A stretch of 50,918 bases of DNA from positions 1 to 50,918 of the forward strand of contig DVJB01000019.1 in assembly GCA_018710845.1 (NCBI GenBank). Direction: 5' to 3'. The stretch is from Candidatus Onthomonas avicola (GTDB lineage: Bacteria > Bacillota > Clostridia > Oscillospirales > Oscillospiraceae). Within the stretch, counting starts at the first letter, position 1, and each line of letters opens with the position of its first letter. The position numbers and the translations under genes were made by a program. This document shows positions 16,158-24,832 of this stretch, piece after piece. Under the pieces are notes generated by a model that worked only from the letters and a program-made list of their open reading frames with translations, had not been told where the DNA came from and made no database searches.

Positions 16158-16844
16158 ATGAACCGCATCTTAGTGGTGGACGACGACCGCGACATTGTCG
16201 CCGCGCTGGAGATCTACCTGACCACCTCGGGCTATGAGGTGAGTAAGGCATACAACGGGCGCGAGGCGCTGGAAATTCTGGACCGGGAGCCGGTGGATCT
16301 CATCCTGATGGATATCATGATGCCGCAGCTGGACGGCCTCGCCGCCACCGAGCGGGTGCGCGCGCGCAGCAACGTGCCCATTTTGTTCCTGACGGCCAAG
16401 AGCGAGGATGTGGACCTGATCCGCGGCCTGAACGTCGGCGCGGACGACTATATCACCAAGCCCTTTAAGCCGATGGAGGTGCTCGCCCGGGTGAAGAGCC
16501 ACCTGCGGCGCTACACCGAGCTCGGCGGCCAGGCGAAGGAGGCGGAGAGCATCCGCGTCGGCCCCATCGCCCTGGACGACGCGGCCAAGCGTGTGACGGT
16601 GGACGGAGAGCCGGTCAATCTCACGCCGCTGGAGTTTAACATCCTGCGCCTGCTGATGAAAAACCCGGGGCAGGTCTTCTCCACCGCCCAGATCTACGAA
16701 CAGGTCTGGAACGACCCGGTGCTCGGCTCGGAGAACACGGTCGCGGTGCACATCCGTCACCTGCGCGAGAAGATCGAGATCGACCCCGCCCATCCCCGCT
16801 ACCTGAAGGTGGTCTGGGGGCTGGGCTACAAGATGGAACAATGA
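16158..16844 (+). CDS. OmpR/PhoB-type response regulator
   Basis: A 228-residue two-component regulator. Receiver domain (1-120): acidic pocket VVDDD, phospho-acceptor D52 in LILMDIMMPQLDG, threonine in LTAKSED and lysine in ITKPFKP. C-terminal winged helix (about 128-228): NLTPLEFNILRLLMKNPGQVF, recognition region SENTVAVHIRHLREKIE and KVVWGLGYKME. The gene has GAGAAGGGGGAAGACG before the ATG. It is followed 97 bases later by its sensor kinase, and its own promoter carries tandem repeats that it may bind. The stimulus is unknown. Confidence 0.95.
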   Translation: MNRILVVDDDRDIVAALEIYLTTSGYEVSKAYNGREALEILDREPVDLILMDIMMPQLDGLAATERVRARSNVPILFLTAKSEDVDLIRGLNVGADDYITKPFKPMEVLARVKSHLRRYTELGGQAKEAESIRVGPIALDDAAKRVTVDGEPVNLTPLEFNILRLLMKNPGQVFSTAQIYEQVWNDPVLGSENTVAVHIRHLREKIEIDPAHPRYLKVVWGLGYKMEQ

Positions 16845-16941
16845 GCGCGGCCGGCGCTCCCTCCCCGGCGCCGGCGGACGAAGGACAGCGGGGAACAGAG
16901 CGTGCGGGGCCTCCGGCCGCCGCGGAAAGGAGAGGCGTGAC

Positions 16942-19596
16942 ATGAAAGGAAAAGTCAGATGGCGCGGCTCGCGCACGGTCAAGGCGTTGGCCTTCCTGCT
17001 GGCGGTGCTCTTTGCCGCCGCTGCCGGAGCCGGGGTGCTCAGCCTGGCCAGCCTGGCCTCCAACGCGAGCGTGAACCGCTATTTCAACCGGATAGAGAAT
17101 GCCCTCGCCAGCGACTATGAGCTGCTGCGGGAATACCTCTTCTTCTATCTCTACGCGGACACCCTGACCGAGCCGGGGCAGGAGGAGTACGACGCGCTGA
17201 CGGCGCAGCTCTTTGAGACGGAGAGCAATCTCCTCTACCGCGTGACGGACGCAAACGGGGAGGAGGTGCTCGCCAACTGTACCGAGGAGGAGCTGGGCCA
17301 GCTGCAGCAAGACTCCGGCGCCCTGCAGAACTACACCATAGACGTGGCTGAGACTGCGATGGGAGCGCAAGACGGCCTGACCACCTGGGAGGTCAGCCGC
17401 TACGGGCTGGGCGTGAACCGGATGCTCACCTACTATCTGGACATGAACGGCGTGGAGGACTGGGATGTGCGCGCCGGGACAGAGTCTGACTGGGCCTCCA
17501 CCGGCCGTACCGGCGATTATTACTATAACCCGGAGGACCTGTACGACGGCCTGAACTCCGCCGACAGCCAGGCGCTGAGCGACTATTTGGCCGGCCAGGG
17601 CATCCAGACCGCCGTCTCCTGGGATACGGACACGGGCGAGATCATAACGGACGAGGCCATGGAGGATGAGACGGGGTTTGACACTGCGGCCGCCCTCGAC
17701 GAGGCCGCCGACACAGCGCCGCTGGAGGGGCAGTACTATTACTTCGTCTACACCGGGGAGGATACGTGGTACACCATTGAGCTGAGCATCAGCCGGACGC
17801 TGAGGGCGGACGACCAGTATTCCTGGGCGATTGAGGAGTACCAGTCAGCCCAGGAGAACTACGCGGCCTACTTCCAGCCGCTGGTGATTGCCTCGGCGGT
17901 CTGCGTCCTCCTGCTGCTGGGGATGATGGGCGTGCTCGCCTGGACCTCCGGCTGGGACAGCGAGGGGACGCTGGCGATGCGCGGCCTCTGCCGCGGGCCG
18001 ATCGAGCTGGTCGCGGCCCTGCTGGCGCTGGCGGCGGGAACGTTCTTCCTCGGATTTGCGTCCATGCTCAATCTTTCCTGGCTGACCGGCTGCCTGGTGG
18101 GCGGGGCCATCCTGGGCGGCGGCGTCGGAGTGTGCGCGCTCACCGGATGGTATGTGCTCACCGCGCAGATCAAAGCCCGCGCGCTGTGGAAGCATAGCCT
18201 GATTGGCTGGGTATTCCGTCTGATCTTCGGCGGCGGCCGGAAGATCGGGGCGGCGGCCCGCCGCCTGGCCTCCGACGGCGGACAGAAGCTCAAAGCCGGG
18301 GCGCGCCGTGCCGCGGAGACCTGGCCGCTCTACCGCAAGGTGCTGCTGCTGACTGTGGTCTACTCCGTCATACAGATGCTCTGGAGCGCGATCCTGTGGC
18401 AGGACATGTTTTACTACGGAGGCTTTGGCGGCCTGCCCGGCCTGGCGGCGCTCTGGGTGCTGCACAGCCTGCCGCTGGTCCTGCCTGGCGCGGTCCTGTG
18501 CAAGTGGGCGGTGGACTGGCGGCGCATCCGCGACGGCGCGGAGAAGATCGCCGGCGGCGAGCTGGACTACACGATTGACACCGCCCATATGCTCTCCGAC
18601 CTGCGCCGCCACGGCGAGCAGCTCGGCAACATCTCTCAGGGCATGAGCCGCGCGGTGGAGGAGCGGGTGAAGAGCCAGCGCTTCAAGACCGAGCTGATCA
18701 CCAATGTCTCCCACGACCTCAAGACGCCGCTGACCTCTATCATCAACTACGTTGACCTGCTCAAGAAGGAGGACATCCAGGACGAGAAGATCCGCGGCTA
18801 TATCGACGTGCTCGACCGCAAGAGCCAGCGGCTCAAGACGCTGACGGAGGACCTGGTGGAGGCCTCCAAGGCCGCCAGCGGAACGATCGCCGTCCACCTC
18901 GAGCGGCTGGACCTGTCCCAGCTCGTGGGCCAGGCGGTCGGGGAGTACGAGGAGAAGCTGACGCAGGCCGGGCTGACCCCCGTCGTCAGTACGCCGGGCG
19001 GACCGTGCTGCGTCATGGCGGACGGCCGCCACCTGTGGCGGATTCTGGACAATCTCCTGGGCAACTGTACGAAGTACGCCATGCCGGGCACGCGGGTCTA
19101 CCTCGACCTGGAGCGGCGGGAGGACCGCTATCTGGTGACGGTGAAGAACATCTCTGCCGACCCGCTCAACGTTCCGGCGGAGGAGCTGCTCAAGCGCTTC
19201 GTGCGCGGGGACAGCTCGCGCACCAGTGAGGGCAGCGGGCTGGGACTCTCCATTGCCCGAAATCTGGCCAGCGCCCAGGGCGGGGACTTTGACCTGGTGG
19301 TGGACGGAGACCTGTTCAAGGCGATCGTCTCCTTCCCGGCGGCGCCGGAACAGCCGGAAGAGCCGCCCGCTGCGCCAAAGCCGCATCCCACCGCGCCCCG
19401 TCCACACCCGGCCGCGCCGAAGAGCGCTCCCTCCGCCCCGTCCGCCCCGCCTGCGGAGCCCGCGGGCGCGGTGGCTCCGGCCGCAGAGGAAAATCCGCCC
19501 GCTCCGCCGTCCGCCGCCGCGCCTGAGCCGGATGCCGGGGAGAAAAAAGAGACCCCGGACCCGCTGGAGACCCTGCTGGAGGGGCTGGACGGATAG
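16942..19596 (+). CDS. Multi-spanning sensor histidine kinase with long Pro/Ala tail
   Basis: An 884-residue membrane kinase. There is an N-terminal membrane segment (LAFLLAVLFAAAAGAGVLSL) and an outside sensor region of about 270 residues rich in D/E/Y. Four to six further membrane spans lie between about 315 and 530 (for example LVIASAVCVLLLLGMMG, VLLLTVVYSVIQMLW), and a HAMP-like linker follows. The DHp helix carries phospho-acceptor H591 in NVSHDLKTPLTSI. The ATPase has NLLGNCTKYA (N box) and TSEGSGLGLSIARNLA (G box). After about residue 800 comes an 80-residue tail of almost only P, A, E and K, unusual for this family. It is the partner of the preceding regulator. The ligand is unknown. 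Confidence 0.92.
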   Translation: MKGKVRWRGSRTVKALAFLLAVLFAAAAGAGVLSLASLASNASVNRYFNRIENALASDYELLREYLFFYLYADTLTEPGQEEYDALTAQLFETESNLLYRVTDANGEEVLANCTEEELGQLQQDSGALQNYTIDVAETAMGAQDGLTTWEVSRYGLGVNRMLTYYLDMNGVEDWDVRAGTESDWASTGRTGDYYYNPEDLYDGLNSADSQALSDYLAGQGIQTAVSWDTDTGEIITDEAMEDETGFDTAAALDEAADTAPLEGQYYYFVYTGEDTWYTIELSISRTLRADDQYSWAIEEYQSAQENYAAYFQPLVIASAVCVLLLLGMMGVLAWTSGWDSEGTLAMRGLCRGPIELVAALLALAAGTFFLGFASMLNLSWLTGCLVGGAILGGGVGVCALTGWYVLTAQIKARALWKHSLIGWVFRLIFGGGRKIGAAARRLASDGGQKLKAGARRAAETWPLYRKVLLLTVVYSVIQMLWSAILWQDMFYYGGFGGLPGLAALWVLHSLPLVLPGAVLCKWAVDWRRIRDGAEKIAGGELDYTIDTAHMLSDLRRHGEQLGNISQGMSRAVEERVKSQRFKTELITNVSHDLKTPLTSIINYVDLLKKEDIQDEKIRGYIDVLDRKSQRLKTLTEDLVEASKAASGTIAVHLERLDLSQLVGQAVGEYEEKLTQAGLTPVVSTPGGPCCVMADGRHLWRILDNLLGNCTKYAMPGTRVYLDLERREDRYLVTVKNISADPLNVPAEELLKRFVRGDSSRTSEGSGLGLSIARNLASAQGGDFDLVVDGDLFKAIVSFPAAPEQPEEPPAAPKPHPTAPRPHPAAPKSAPSAPSAPPAEPAGAVAPAAEENPPAPPSAAAPEPDAGEKKETPDPLETLLEGLDG

Positions 19597-19630
19597 CGCA
19601 GCACACGGAACAGGACAGCAGAAGGAAGAG

Positions 19631-19672
19631 ACAGCCGGAGACGGGAAGAGGCTCCCGTTTCCGGCTGTTTTC
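19631..19672 (+). terminator. Terminator of the two-component operon
   Basis: ACAGCCGGA...CCCG-type long stem (19631-19668; one bulge) followed by TTTTC. It lies in the short gap between convergent genes. Confidence 0.8.
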
Positions 19673-19685
19673 GCGCGCTGTCACA

Positions 19686-20120
19686 TTATGGAATCGTAAT
19701 GTAGACGTAGTCCCTGATGTCGTTGTAGAGCTCCTCCCCGATGCCGGGGACATACAGCAGCTCGTCCACTGAGATGAACATTCCGCGCCCCTCGCGGTAC
19801 TGGATAATCGCCTCCGCCCGCGCCGGGCCGATGCCGGGCAGGCGCTGCAGTTCCTCCGCATCGGCGGTGTTGAGGTCCACCCGCAACGGCTCCTGCGAGC
19901 CGTCCTCGGTATCGGACGAAGCGGCCTCCTCCGCCTGCGTCCCGGAGGTCTCCGAACCGTCACCGCCCTCGAGCAGGACGTCCTCCGTGGCGGCGTACTG
20001 TGTCTGGACGGTGAAGTCGGACCGGCGCGCGTCCGCCTGCCGGTAGCCGAGCTGGAAGCCCAGAAACCCCGCTGCCGCCGCCAGGAGCAAAATCAGGCCC
20101 CAATCGCGGCGGCGCTTCAC
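19686..20120 (-). CDS. comEA: ComEA-like helix-hairpin-helix protein
   Basis: A 144-residue membrane-anchored protein. An N-terminal membrane segment (LILLLAAAAGFLGF) is followed by an acidic linker and a C-terminal double helix-hairpin-helix domain (VDLNTADAEELQRLPGIGPARAEAII, then ELLYVPGIGEELYNDI), the DNA-binding module of ComEA. ComEA captures double-stranded DNA outside the membrane for competence. No SLBB domain is present, so it is shorter than Bacillus ComEA; otherwise it could be a ComEA-related protein of unknown role. The GTG start has no strong ribosome site, so the true start is uncertain. No comEC is nearby. Confidence 0.82.
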   Translation of the reverse strand: MKRRRDWGLILLLAAAAGFLGFQLGYRQADARRSDFTVQTQYAATEDVLLEGGDGSETSGTQAEEAASSDTEDGSQEPLRVDLNTADAEELQRLPGIGPARAEAIIQYREGRGMFISVDELLYVPGIGEELYNDIRDYVYITIP

Positions 20121-20223
20121 CGGAAGATACCGGCGAGATCAGCGAAAATCCTGGCGTGTGCGCGCATAACCGGCCCTCCCGCATATGATGCCAACCGCTG
20201 TTCCGACTGTTTCCGACATTTGC

Positions 20224-20252
20224 AGTATAGCACACCCTTCGGCCGCGTTCAA
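20224..20252 (-). promoter_or_regulatory. Promoter of comEA
   Basis: Minus-strand TTGAAC (20247-20252), 17-bp spacer, TATACT (20224-20229); predicted leader about 95 bases. Confidence 0.6.
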
Positions 20253-20272
20253 CCAAATGTGACAGAAGGCGG

Positions 20273-20581
20273 TCAGAGCAGGCCGCGGTTATACCGAATC
20301 TGCGCGTAGAGCATCAGGGCAATGCCCACCGCCAGGCCGATCAGGACAAGCCAGTCCAGCGCCGCCCAGCGCAGGAAGAGCTGCAAGGCGGCGGAGAGAA
20401 CCAACCCGGCCCCGGCGACTATGGTGCCGATGCCCATCAGCCGCCCGTATTTCGGCACGTCCTCCGGCCGCACGCGCCGGCGGTGATACCAGTGGATGGA
20501 GCGGAGGTCGCCCTGCACGTTGCTCAGGCCGACCACGGCTAGGACAATGCCGATCAGGAAGTAGAATACCAGCTTTGTCAT
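20273..20581 (-). CDS. Small membrane protein (DUF3784-like)
   Basis: A 102-residue protein with three hydrophobic segments (LVFYFLIGIVLAVVGL; IGTIVAGAGLVLSAALQLFL; WLVLIGLAVGIALMLY) and a basic loop after the first (HWYHRRRVRPED). The layout resembles DUF3784-type membrane proteins of Firmicutes, but I am not sure of the family. GGGGGCT precedes the ATG. It lies between comEA and the HD-domain gene on the same strand. Function unknown. Confidence 0.7.
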   Translation of the reverse strand: MTKLVFYFLIGIVLAVVGLSNVQGDLRSIHWYHRRRVRPEDVPKYGRLMGIGTIVAGAGLVLSAALQLFLRWAALDWLVLIGLAVGIALMLYAQIRYNRGLL

Positions 20582-20633
20582 GACGGAGCCCCCTTTTTTG
20601 AGGACAGGATATTAGAGAGTGTAGAAAATGATT

Positions 20634-21134
20634 TTATTGTCCGGAGGGATAGAGATCATCCAGCATCTGCCGCCCCAGCCGGGTGCGGAAGACCTTCTCC
20701 CGCACGGAGGCGACGGCGGCGGGTCCCATGCCGTCCTCGTAGGCGTTGACCAGGAAATCCGCCTCGATCAGAATCTGGTAGTCCGGCCCGCCGTCCAATC
20801 CGTAGGTGTGGTGGTGGCCGATCAGCCAGCAGACGCGCTCGATCTCCTCCGGGGCATAGCCCAGCTCGCCCAGCATGGCGGCCGCCGCCGGGGGCCCCAG
20901 ACGCTCCTGCAGCGGCCCGGCGGAGGAGCCGTACTGCGCCTCGGCGGGGCGGATGCCGATGTCATGCGTGATCGCCGCCGACTCGAGCAGGAAGAGAGCG
21001 TCGTCCGCCAGGCCCTCGCTCTGCCCGATCGCGCGGGTGAAGGCCCAGACCTTCAGCAGGTGGTGCACCCGCCGGGGGTCGCCGGCAAACCAGCGCGTCA
21101 TCGCCGCCAGCAGCGGCTGCGTGTTACGAGCCAC
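20634..21134 (-). CDS. HD-domain hydrolase
   Basis: A 166-residue HD-superfamily protein, a metal-dependent phosphohydrolase. The motif residues are visible: H in RRVHHLLKVW, the HD doublet in AAITHDIGI, GHHHTYG and the aspartate in LIEADFLVN. The GTG start at 21134 is chosen because GGGAGG lies eight bases before it; longer versions lose similarity to the fold. The start overlaps the end of the DUF896 gene by eleven bases, so translation is probably coupled. Relatives include YfbR-like and cyclic-nucleotide hydrolases; substrate unknown. Confidence 0.85.
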   Translation of the reverse strand: MARNTQPLLAAMTRWFAGDPRRVHHLLKVWAFTRAIGQSEGLADDALFLLESAAITHDIGIRPAEAQYGSSAGPLQERLGPPAAAAMLGELGYAPEEIERVCWLIGHHHTYGLDGGPDYQILIEADFLVNAYEDGMGPAAVASVREKVFRTRLGRQMLDDLYPSGQ

Positions 21135-21348
21135 GGCGCTTGCCTCCCTCTCTCGGCCGCAGGGGGCGCTTGTTGCCCTGCTCGTCCACCAGATAGGTGT
21201 TGTCCAGCTGGGCGCGCAGCGAGGCCTTGACCGCCTCGATATACTCCCGCCGCAGCTCGGCGCGCTCTTGTACTTCCTCCGGGGTGAGGCCGACGCTCTT
21301 GGCCTTGTGCGCCAGCTCGTTGATGCGGTCAATTCGTTCCTGTTTCAT
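21124..21348 (-). CDS. DUF896 family protein (YnzC-like)
   Basis: A 74-residue protein of the DUF896 family, conserved in Firmicutes: INELAHKAKSVGLTPEEVQERAELRREYIEAVKASLRAQL forms two long helices, followed by NTYLVDEQGNKRPLR. The Bacillus member YnzC is a helical hairpin; its family has been linked to SOS and ribosome-related settings but the role is not settled. It sits between ylmH and the HD gene on the same strand and overlaps the latter. Confidence 0.88.
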   Translation of the reverse strand: MKQERIDRINELAHKAKSVGLTPEEVQERAELRREYIEAVKASLRAQLDNTYLVDEQGNKRPLRPREGGKRRGS

Positions 21349-21376
21349 GCCAATCCTCGCCTATCCTTCCGCGCTG

Positions 21377-22168
21377 TCACAGATAGCGCTCCATCGTCAG
21401 GTTGATACGCCCCTTGCGCGAGAGGCCGCCGATCTCTGCCACGCGGCAGCGGCCCAGCCCGCGGCAGGAGATCACGTCTCCCTCCTGTACCGCCTGGTCC
21501 GTCCGCTCAGTCGCCTGCCAGTTTACCGTCACCCGCCCGGCGCGGACGAGGTCCGCCATCTTGGAACGGCTGAGGGAGAAGCCCACGGCGGCCACCGCGT
21601 CCAGGCGCAGGGAGGAGACGGTGTCGCGGATGCGCCGCACCTCCTGCACCGGGATGTGCAGATGGGCGAGCGGGACCTCCTCCACCCGGAGCTTTGCCCG
21701 CCCGGCGGACTGGAAGGACTGGAGCAGATAGGGGGCCATCTCGCGCAGCACGAGCAGATCGCAGCTCTCCGGCCCCACGAGCAGGTCGCCCAGCACCTCC
21801 CGTTTGATGCCCTGCCCCATCAGGGCGCCGAGCAAATCGCGGTGGGTCAGGTGGTCGTGCGCGCTCCAGACCGCGCGCAGGGCGGCGAGGTCCCCGGAGG
21901 AGTCATAGTCCTCCCAGGCGAGCCAGTCGGGGAGAAAGACGGCGATCTGGCGCTGCGCCTGGTCATAGCCGCCGCAGAAATGGAACTCCGGCTCGCCCGC
22001 CGCCTCCGCCAGACGGCGGACCGCCCCCTGCTCATCGGGGGAGAGAAAATGGGTGTGCTGCGCTTGGCCGCGCGTGCGCGCGGCCTCCATCTGGTCCCAG
22101 ACGCGGCTGAGCAGTACACGCTCGGCCGGCGTGCGGCAGAGTTTTGTGAGCAATTCTGTCCTGTTCAT
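21377..22168 (-). CDS. ylmH: S4-domain RNA-binding protein YlmH
   Basis: A 263-residue protein of the YlmH family: an N-terminal YlmH domain (HFLSPDEQGAVRRLAE, AVFLPDW-type strand as AVFLPDWLAWEDY, DLLGALMGQGIKREVLGDLLV) and a C-terminal S4 RNA-binding fold (SRSKMADLVRAGRVTVNW...GDVISCRGLGR). YlmH binds rRNA or stalled 50S subunits and is usually encoded near division genes; here it is apart from them. The ATG at 22168 lies only about seven bases after a strong -10 box and has no ribosome site, so the message may be leaderless. Confidence 0.9.
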   Translation of the reverse strand: MNRTELLTKLCRTPAERVLLSRVWDQMEAARTRGQAQHTHFLSPDEQGAVRRLAEAAGEPEFHFCGGYDQAQRQIAVFLPDWLAWEDYDSSGDLAALRAVWSAHDHLTHRDLLGALMGQGIKREVLGDLLVGPESCDLLVLREMAPYLLQSFQSAGRAKLRVEEVPLAHLHIPVQEVRRIRDTVSSLRLDAVAAVGFSLSRSKMADLVRAGRVTVNWQATERTDQAVQEGDVISCRGLGRCRVAEIGGLSRKGRINLTMERYL

Positions 22169-22174
22169 GCCGCT

Positions 22175-22203
22175 ATTGTAGCAGAGAGGGGCGGGCGCGT
22201 CAA
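22175..22203 (-). promoter_or_regulatory. Promoter of ylmH (leaderless arrangement)
   Basis: Minus-strand TTGACG (22198-22203), 17-bp spacer, TACAAT (22175-22180). The predicted start point falls on or next to the ATG at 22168. Confidence 0.65.
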
Positions 22204-22291
22204 TTGCCGCGCCCGCTTTCCCCCTGAAGCGACGGACGGCGTTGGATAAAACATACAAAAAAGAACCATCCTTTTTTGTAATAACGCACAA

Positions 22292-22320
22292 TTTACAGCG
22301 GGCATGGGGCGTGCTAGACT
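22292..22320 (+). promoter_or_regulatory. Promoter of the amylosucrase-like gene
   Basis: TTTACA (22292-22297), 17-bp spacer, TAGACT (22315-22320); the leader would be about 65 bases, rich in A/T. A second possible -35 TTGACT lies inside it. Confidence 0.5.
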
Positions 22321-22393
22321 GTATTTGACTACAATTTCAAAAAGTTGTTTTTATATTGTACCACAAGAGAATGCGGAAAGGAGTTCCAACGCC

Positions 22394-24238
22394 ATGAGCA
22401 AAAAAGCACCGGAATACGAGGTCCGATTTGACCGCCACTACGACGAGCTGCGGACCTTATACGAGCAGCTCTATCCCGGCTGTGCCGGCGAGCTGGACGA
22501 TCTGTGCGAGAAGATGCGCCACGCCTACCGCCTGCGCGGCGACGACCTCAAGCAGCTCGACCGCGCGCGCGAGGCCGACCCCGCCTGGTATCGCGGCAAT
22601 GACCAGTACGGCATGATGCTCTACGTCGGCCCCTTTGCCGGCAATCTCCGGGGCGTGCAGTCCAAGCTGGACTATCTGCAGGAGTGCGGCGTGAACTATC
22701 TGCATCTGATGCCCCTGCTGGAGAGCCCGGAGGGCCGCAGCGACGGCGGCTATGCCGTCAGCGATTTCCGCGCCGTGCAGCCGGAGCTGGGCACGATGGA
22801 GGACCTGGAGGCGCTGACCGCGGACTGCCACGGACGGGGGATGTCGGTCTGTCTCGACTTTGTGATGAACCACACCAGCGAGGAGCACGAGTGGGCCCGC
22901 CGCGCCCGCGCCGGTGAGGAGGAGTATCAGGACCGCTACTTCTTCTACGACGACTGGGAGATTCCGGAGGCCTATGAGAAGACGGTGCCGCAGGTCTTCC
23001 CGATCGGCGCGCCCGGCAACTTCACCTGGCTGGAGGACTGCCAGAAGGTGGTCATGACCACCTTCTATCCCTACCAGTGGGACCTCAACTACCGCAACCC
23101 GGTGGTCTTTAACGAGATGATGGACAACATGCTCTACCTCGCCAACCAGGGCGTGGACGTCGTGCGCATCGACGCGGTACCCTATATCTGGAAGGAGCTG
23201 GGCACGAACTGCCGCAACCTGCCGCAGGTGCACACCATTGTCCGCATGGCGCGCATCATCACCGAGATCGTCTGCCCCGGCGTGCTGCTGCTCGGCGAGG
23301 TGGTGATGGAGCCGGCCAAGGTCGCCCCCTACTTCGGCACGCCGGAGCGGCCGGAGTGCCATATTCTCTATAACGTCACCACCATGTGCACCACCTGGAG
23401 CACGGTCGCCACGCGGGATACCCGCCTGCTCTACCACCAGCTCGACCAGGTGGCCGCCCTGCCCAAGCAGTATCTCTTCCAGAACTATCTGCGCTGCCAC
23501 GACGACATCGGCTGGGGGCTGGACTATCCCTGGCTGCGGCAGTTTGCCATTGACGAGGTGGCGCACAAGAAATTCCTCAACGACTACTTCACCGGCAAGG
23601 TCCCCTTCAGCACCGCGCGCGGGGAGCTGTATAACGACGACCCCCGCCTGGGTGACGCGCGCCTGTGCGGCACCACCGCCTCTCTGTGCGGGCTGGAGTC
23701 CGCCCTGGAGGCGGACAGCCCGGAGCGGGTCGACCTGGCGCTCAAGCTCGACGAGATGCTGCACGCCTTTGTCTTTACCCAGAGCGGCATTCCCGTCCTC
23801 TATGCCGGAGATGAGGTCGCCCAGCTCAACGACAACAGCTATCACGACGACCCGGCCAAGGCGGACGACAGCCGCTATATCCACCGCGGCAACTTCCAGT
23901 GGGACCGCGCCGAGGCGCGCACCGACCGCTCCACCCAGCAGGGCCGCATCTTCCAGGCGCTGCGCCACCTCGCCCGCTGCCGGAGCGCGCACCACGTCTT
24001 TGACGCCGACGCTGACTTCTGGACCGTCTTCGCCGGCGACCAGTCCATCCTTGGCCTGGGCCGCTATAAGGATGGCTTCAAGCTCTACGGTCTGTATAAC
24101 TTCAGCCCCGACCGCAAGCCGGGCTGGCTGGAGGAGCAGGGGACCTATCTGAACCTCGTCACGGGAGAGACGGTGGAGATCAGCGGCGCCGTGCCGATGG
24201 AGGGCTACGACTTCGTCTGGCTGCTGCGGCAGTATTGA
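22394..24238 (+). CDS. Amylosucrase-like GH13 enzyme (GH13_4)
   Basis: A 614-residue alpha-amylase-superfamily enzyme closest in look to amylosucrase/sucrose hydrolase (GH13 subfamily 4). The N-terminal helical region (residues 1-80) and LMPLLESPEGRSDGGYAVSDFR are typical. Conserved regions: DFVMNHTSEEHEWA (I), nucleophile D260 in VVRIDAVPYIWKE (II), acid/base E302 in LLLGEVVM (III), and D370 in LRCHDDIGW (IV). All catalytic residues are present. Amylosucrase builds alpha-1,4-glucan from sucrose; relatives hydrolyse sucrose. There is no signal peptide, so it acts in the cytosol. GAAAGGAG lies upstream of the ATG. No sucrose transporter adjoins it; the neighbour downstream is a phosphatase. 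Confidence 0.87.
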   Translation: MSKKAPEYEVRFDRHYDELRTLYEQLYPGCAGELDDLCEKMRHAYRLRGDDLKQLDRAREADPAWYRGNDQYGMMLYVGPFAGNLRGVQSKLDYLQECGVNYLHLMPLLESPEGRSDGGYAVSDFRAVQPELGTMEDLEALTADCHGRGMSVCLDFVMNHTSEEHEWARRARAGEEEYQDRYFFYDDWEIPEAYEKTVPQVFPIGAPGNFTWLEDCQKVVMTTFYPYQWDLNYRNPVVFNEMMDNMLYLANQGVDVVRIDAVPYIWKELGTNCRNLPQVHTIVRMARIITEIVCPGVLLLGEVVMEPAKVAPYFGTPERPECHILYNVTTMCTTWSTVATRDTRLLYHQLDQVAALPKQYLFQNYLRCHDDIGWGLDYPWLRQFAIDEVAHKKFLNDYFTGKVPFSTARGELYNDDPRLGDARLCGTTASLCGLESALEADSPERVDLALKLDEMLHAFVFTQSGIPVLYAGDEVAQLNDNSYHDDPAKADDSRYIHRGNFQWDRAEARTDRSTQQGRIFQALRHLARCRSAHHVFDADADFWTVFAGDQSILGLGRYKDGFKLYGLYNFSPDRKPGWLEEQGTYLNLVTGETVEISGAVPMEGYDFVWLLRQY

Positions 24239-24297
24239 CGCGACACGGCCGGGCAGCTCTCGCGAGCTGCCCGGTTCGGCGGAGGGGGAAAGAGATC

Positions 24298-24828
24298 ATG
24301 AAGCTGTATGTCACCCGTCACGGGGAGACGGAGCTCAACGCCTCCGGCAGGGTCAGCGGCCTGGATGACGTCCCCCTGACCGGGCGGGGCCGCGCGCAGG
24401 CGGAGGCGCTGGCGCGGGCGGCGCAGGGGAAGGGGATTGACCTCGTGATCACCTCTCCGCTGCGCCGCGCGCGGGAGACGGCGGAGACGGTGGCGGCCGC
24501 GCTGGGCGTCCCGCTCGACATCGAGCCGTGCCTGCGCGAGCTGGATTATGGCAGCTATGACCGGGCGCCCATCGACCTGCCGGAGTTTCGCCGGATCAAG
24601 CGGCTGTTTGCCTGGCGGATGGGAGGAGGGGAGTCCATCCTGGACGTGGCCGCGCGGGTCTACCCCTTCCTGGACCGGCTGCGGGAGCGCTGTCCGGACC
24701 GGGCGGTGCTGCTGGTCTGTCACGGGACGGTCTGCCGGGTGATCCACTCCTATTTCCGCGACCTGACCAACGAGGAGTTCTGGGCCAGCATCCCGGACAA
24801 CTGCCAGCTGCGCGCCTACGAGTGGTAG
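24298..24828 (+). CDS. Histidine phosphatase family protein (phosphoglycerate mutase-like)
   Basis: A 176-residue member of the histidine phosphatase superfamily. The catalytic RHG motif is TRHGETELN (H8), the second arginine region is SPLRRARETAE, the acid residue is in RELDYGSYD, and the second histidine is in VCHGTVCRV. Such proteins remove phosphate from sugar phosphates or small metabolites, including alpha-ribazole phosphate. GGCGGAGGGGGAAAGA precedes the ATG. Its last codons (LRAYEW, stop) are part of a 27-bp sequence duplicated on the other side of element A2. Confidence 0.87.
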   Translation: MKLYVTRHGETELNASGRVSGLDDVPLTGRGRAQAEALARAAQGKGIDLVITSPLRRARETAETVAAALGVPLDIEPCLRELDYGSYDRAPIDLPEFRRIKRLFAWRMGGGESILDVAARVYPFLDRLRERCPDRAVLLVCHGTVCRVIHSYFRDLTNEEFWASIPDNCQLRAYEW

Positions 24829-24832
24829 GCGC
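24806..24832. repeat. Left 27-bp direct repeat flanking element A2
   Basis: The last coding bases and stop codon of the phosphatase gene (starts AGCTGCGCGCCTACG). An exact copy is at 25128-25154. Confidence 0.9.
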
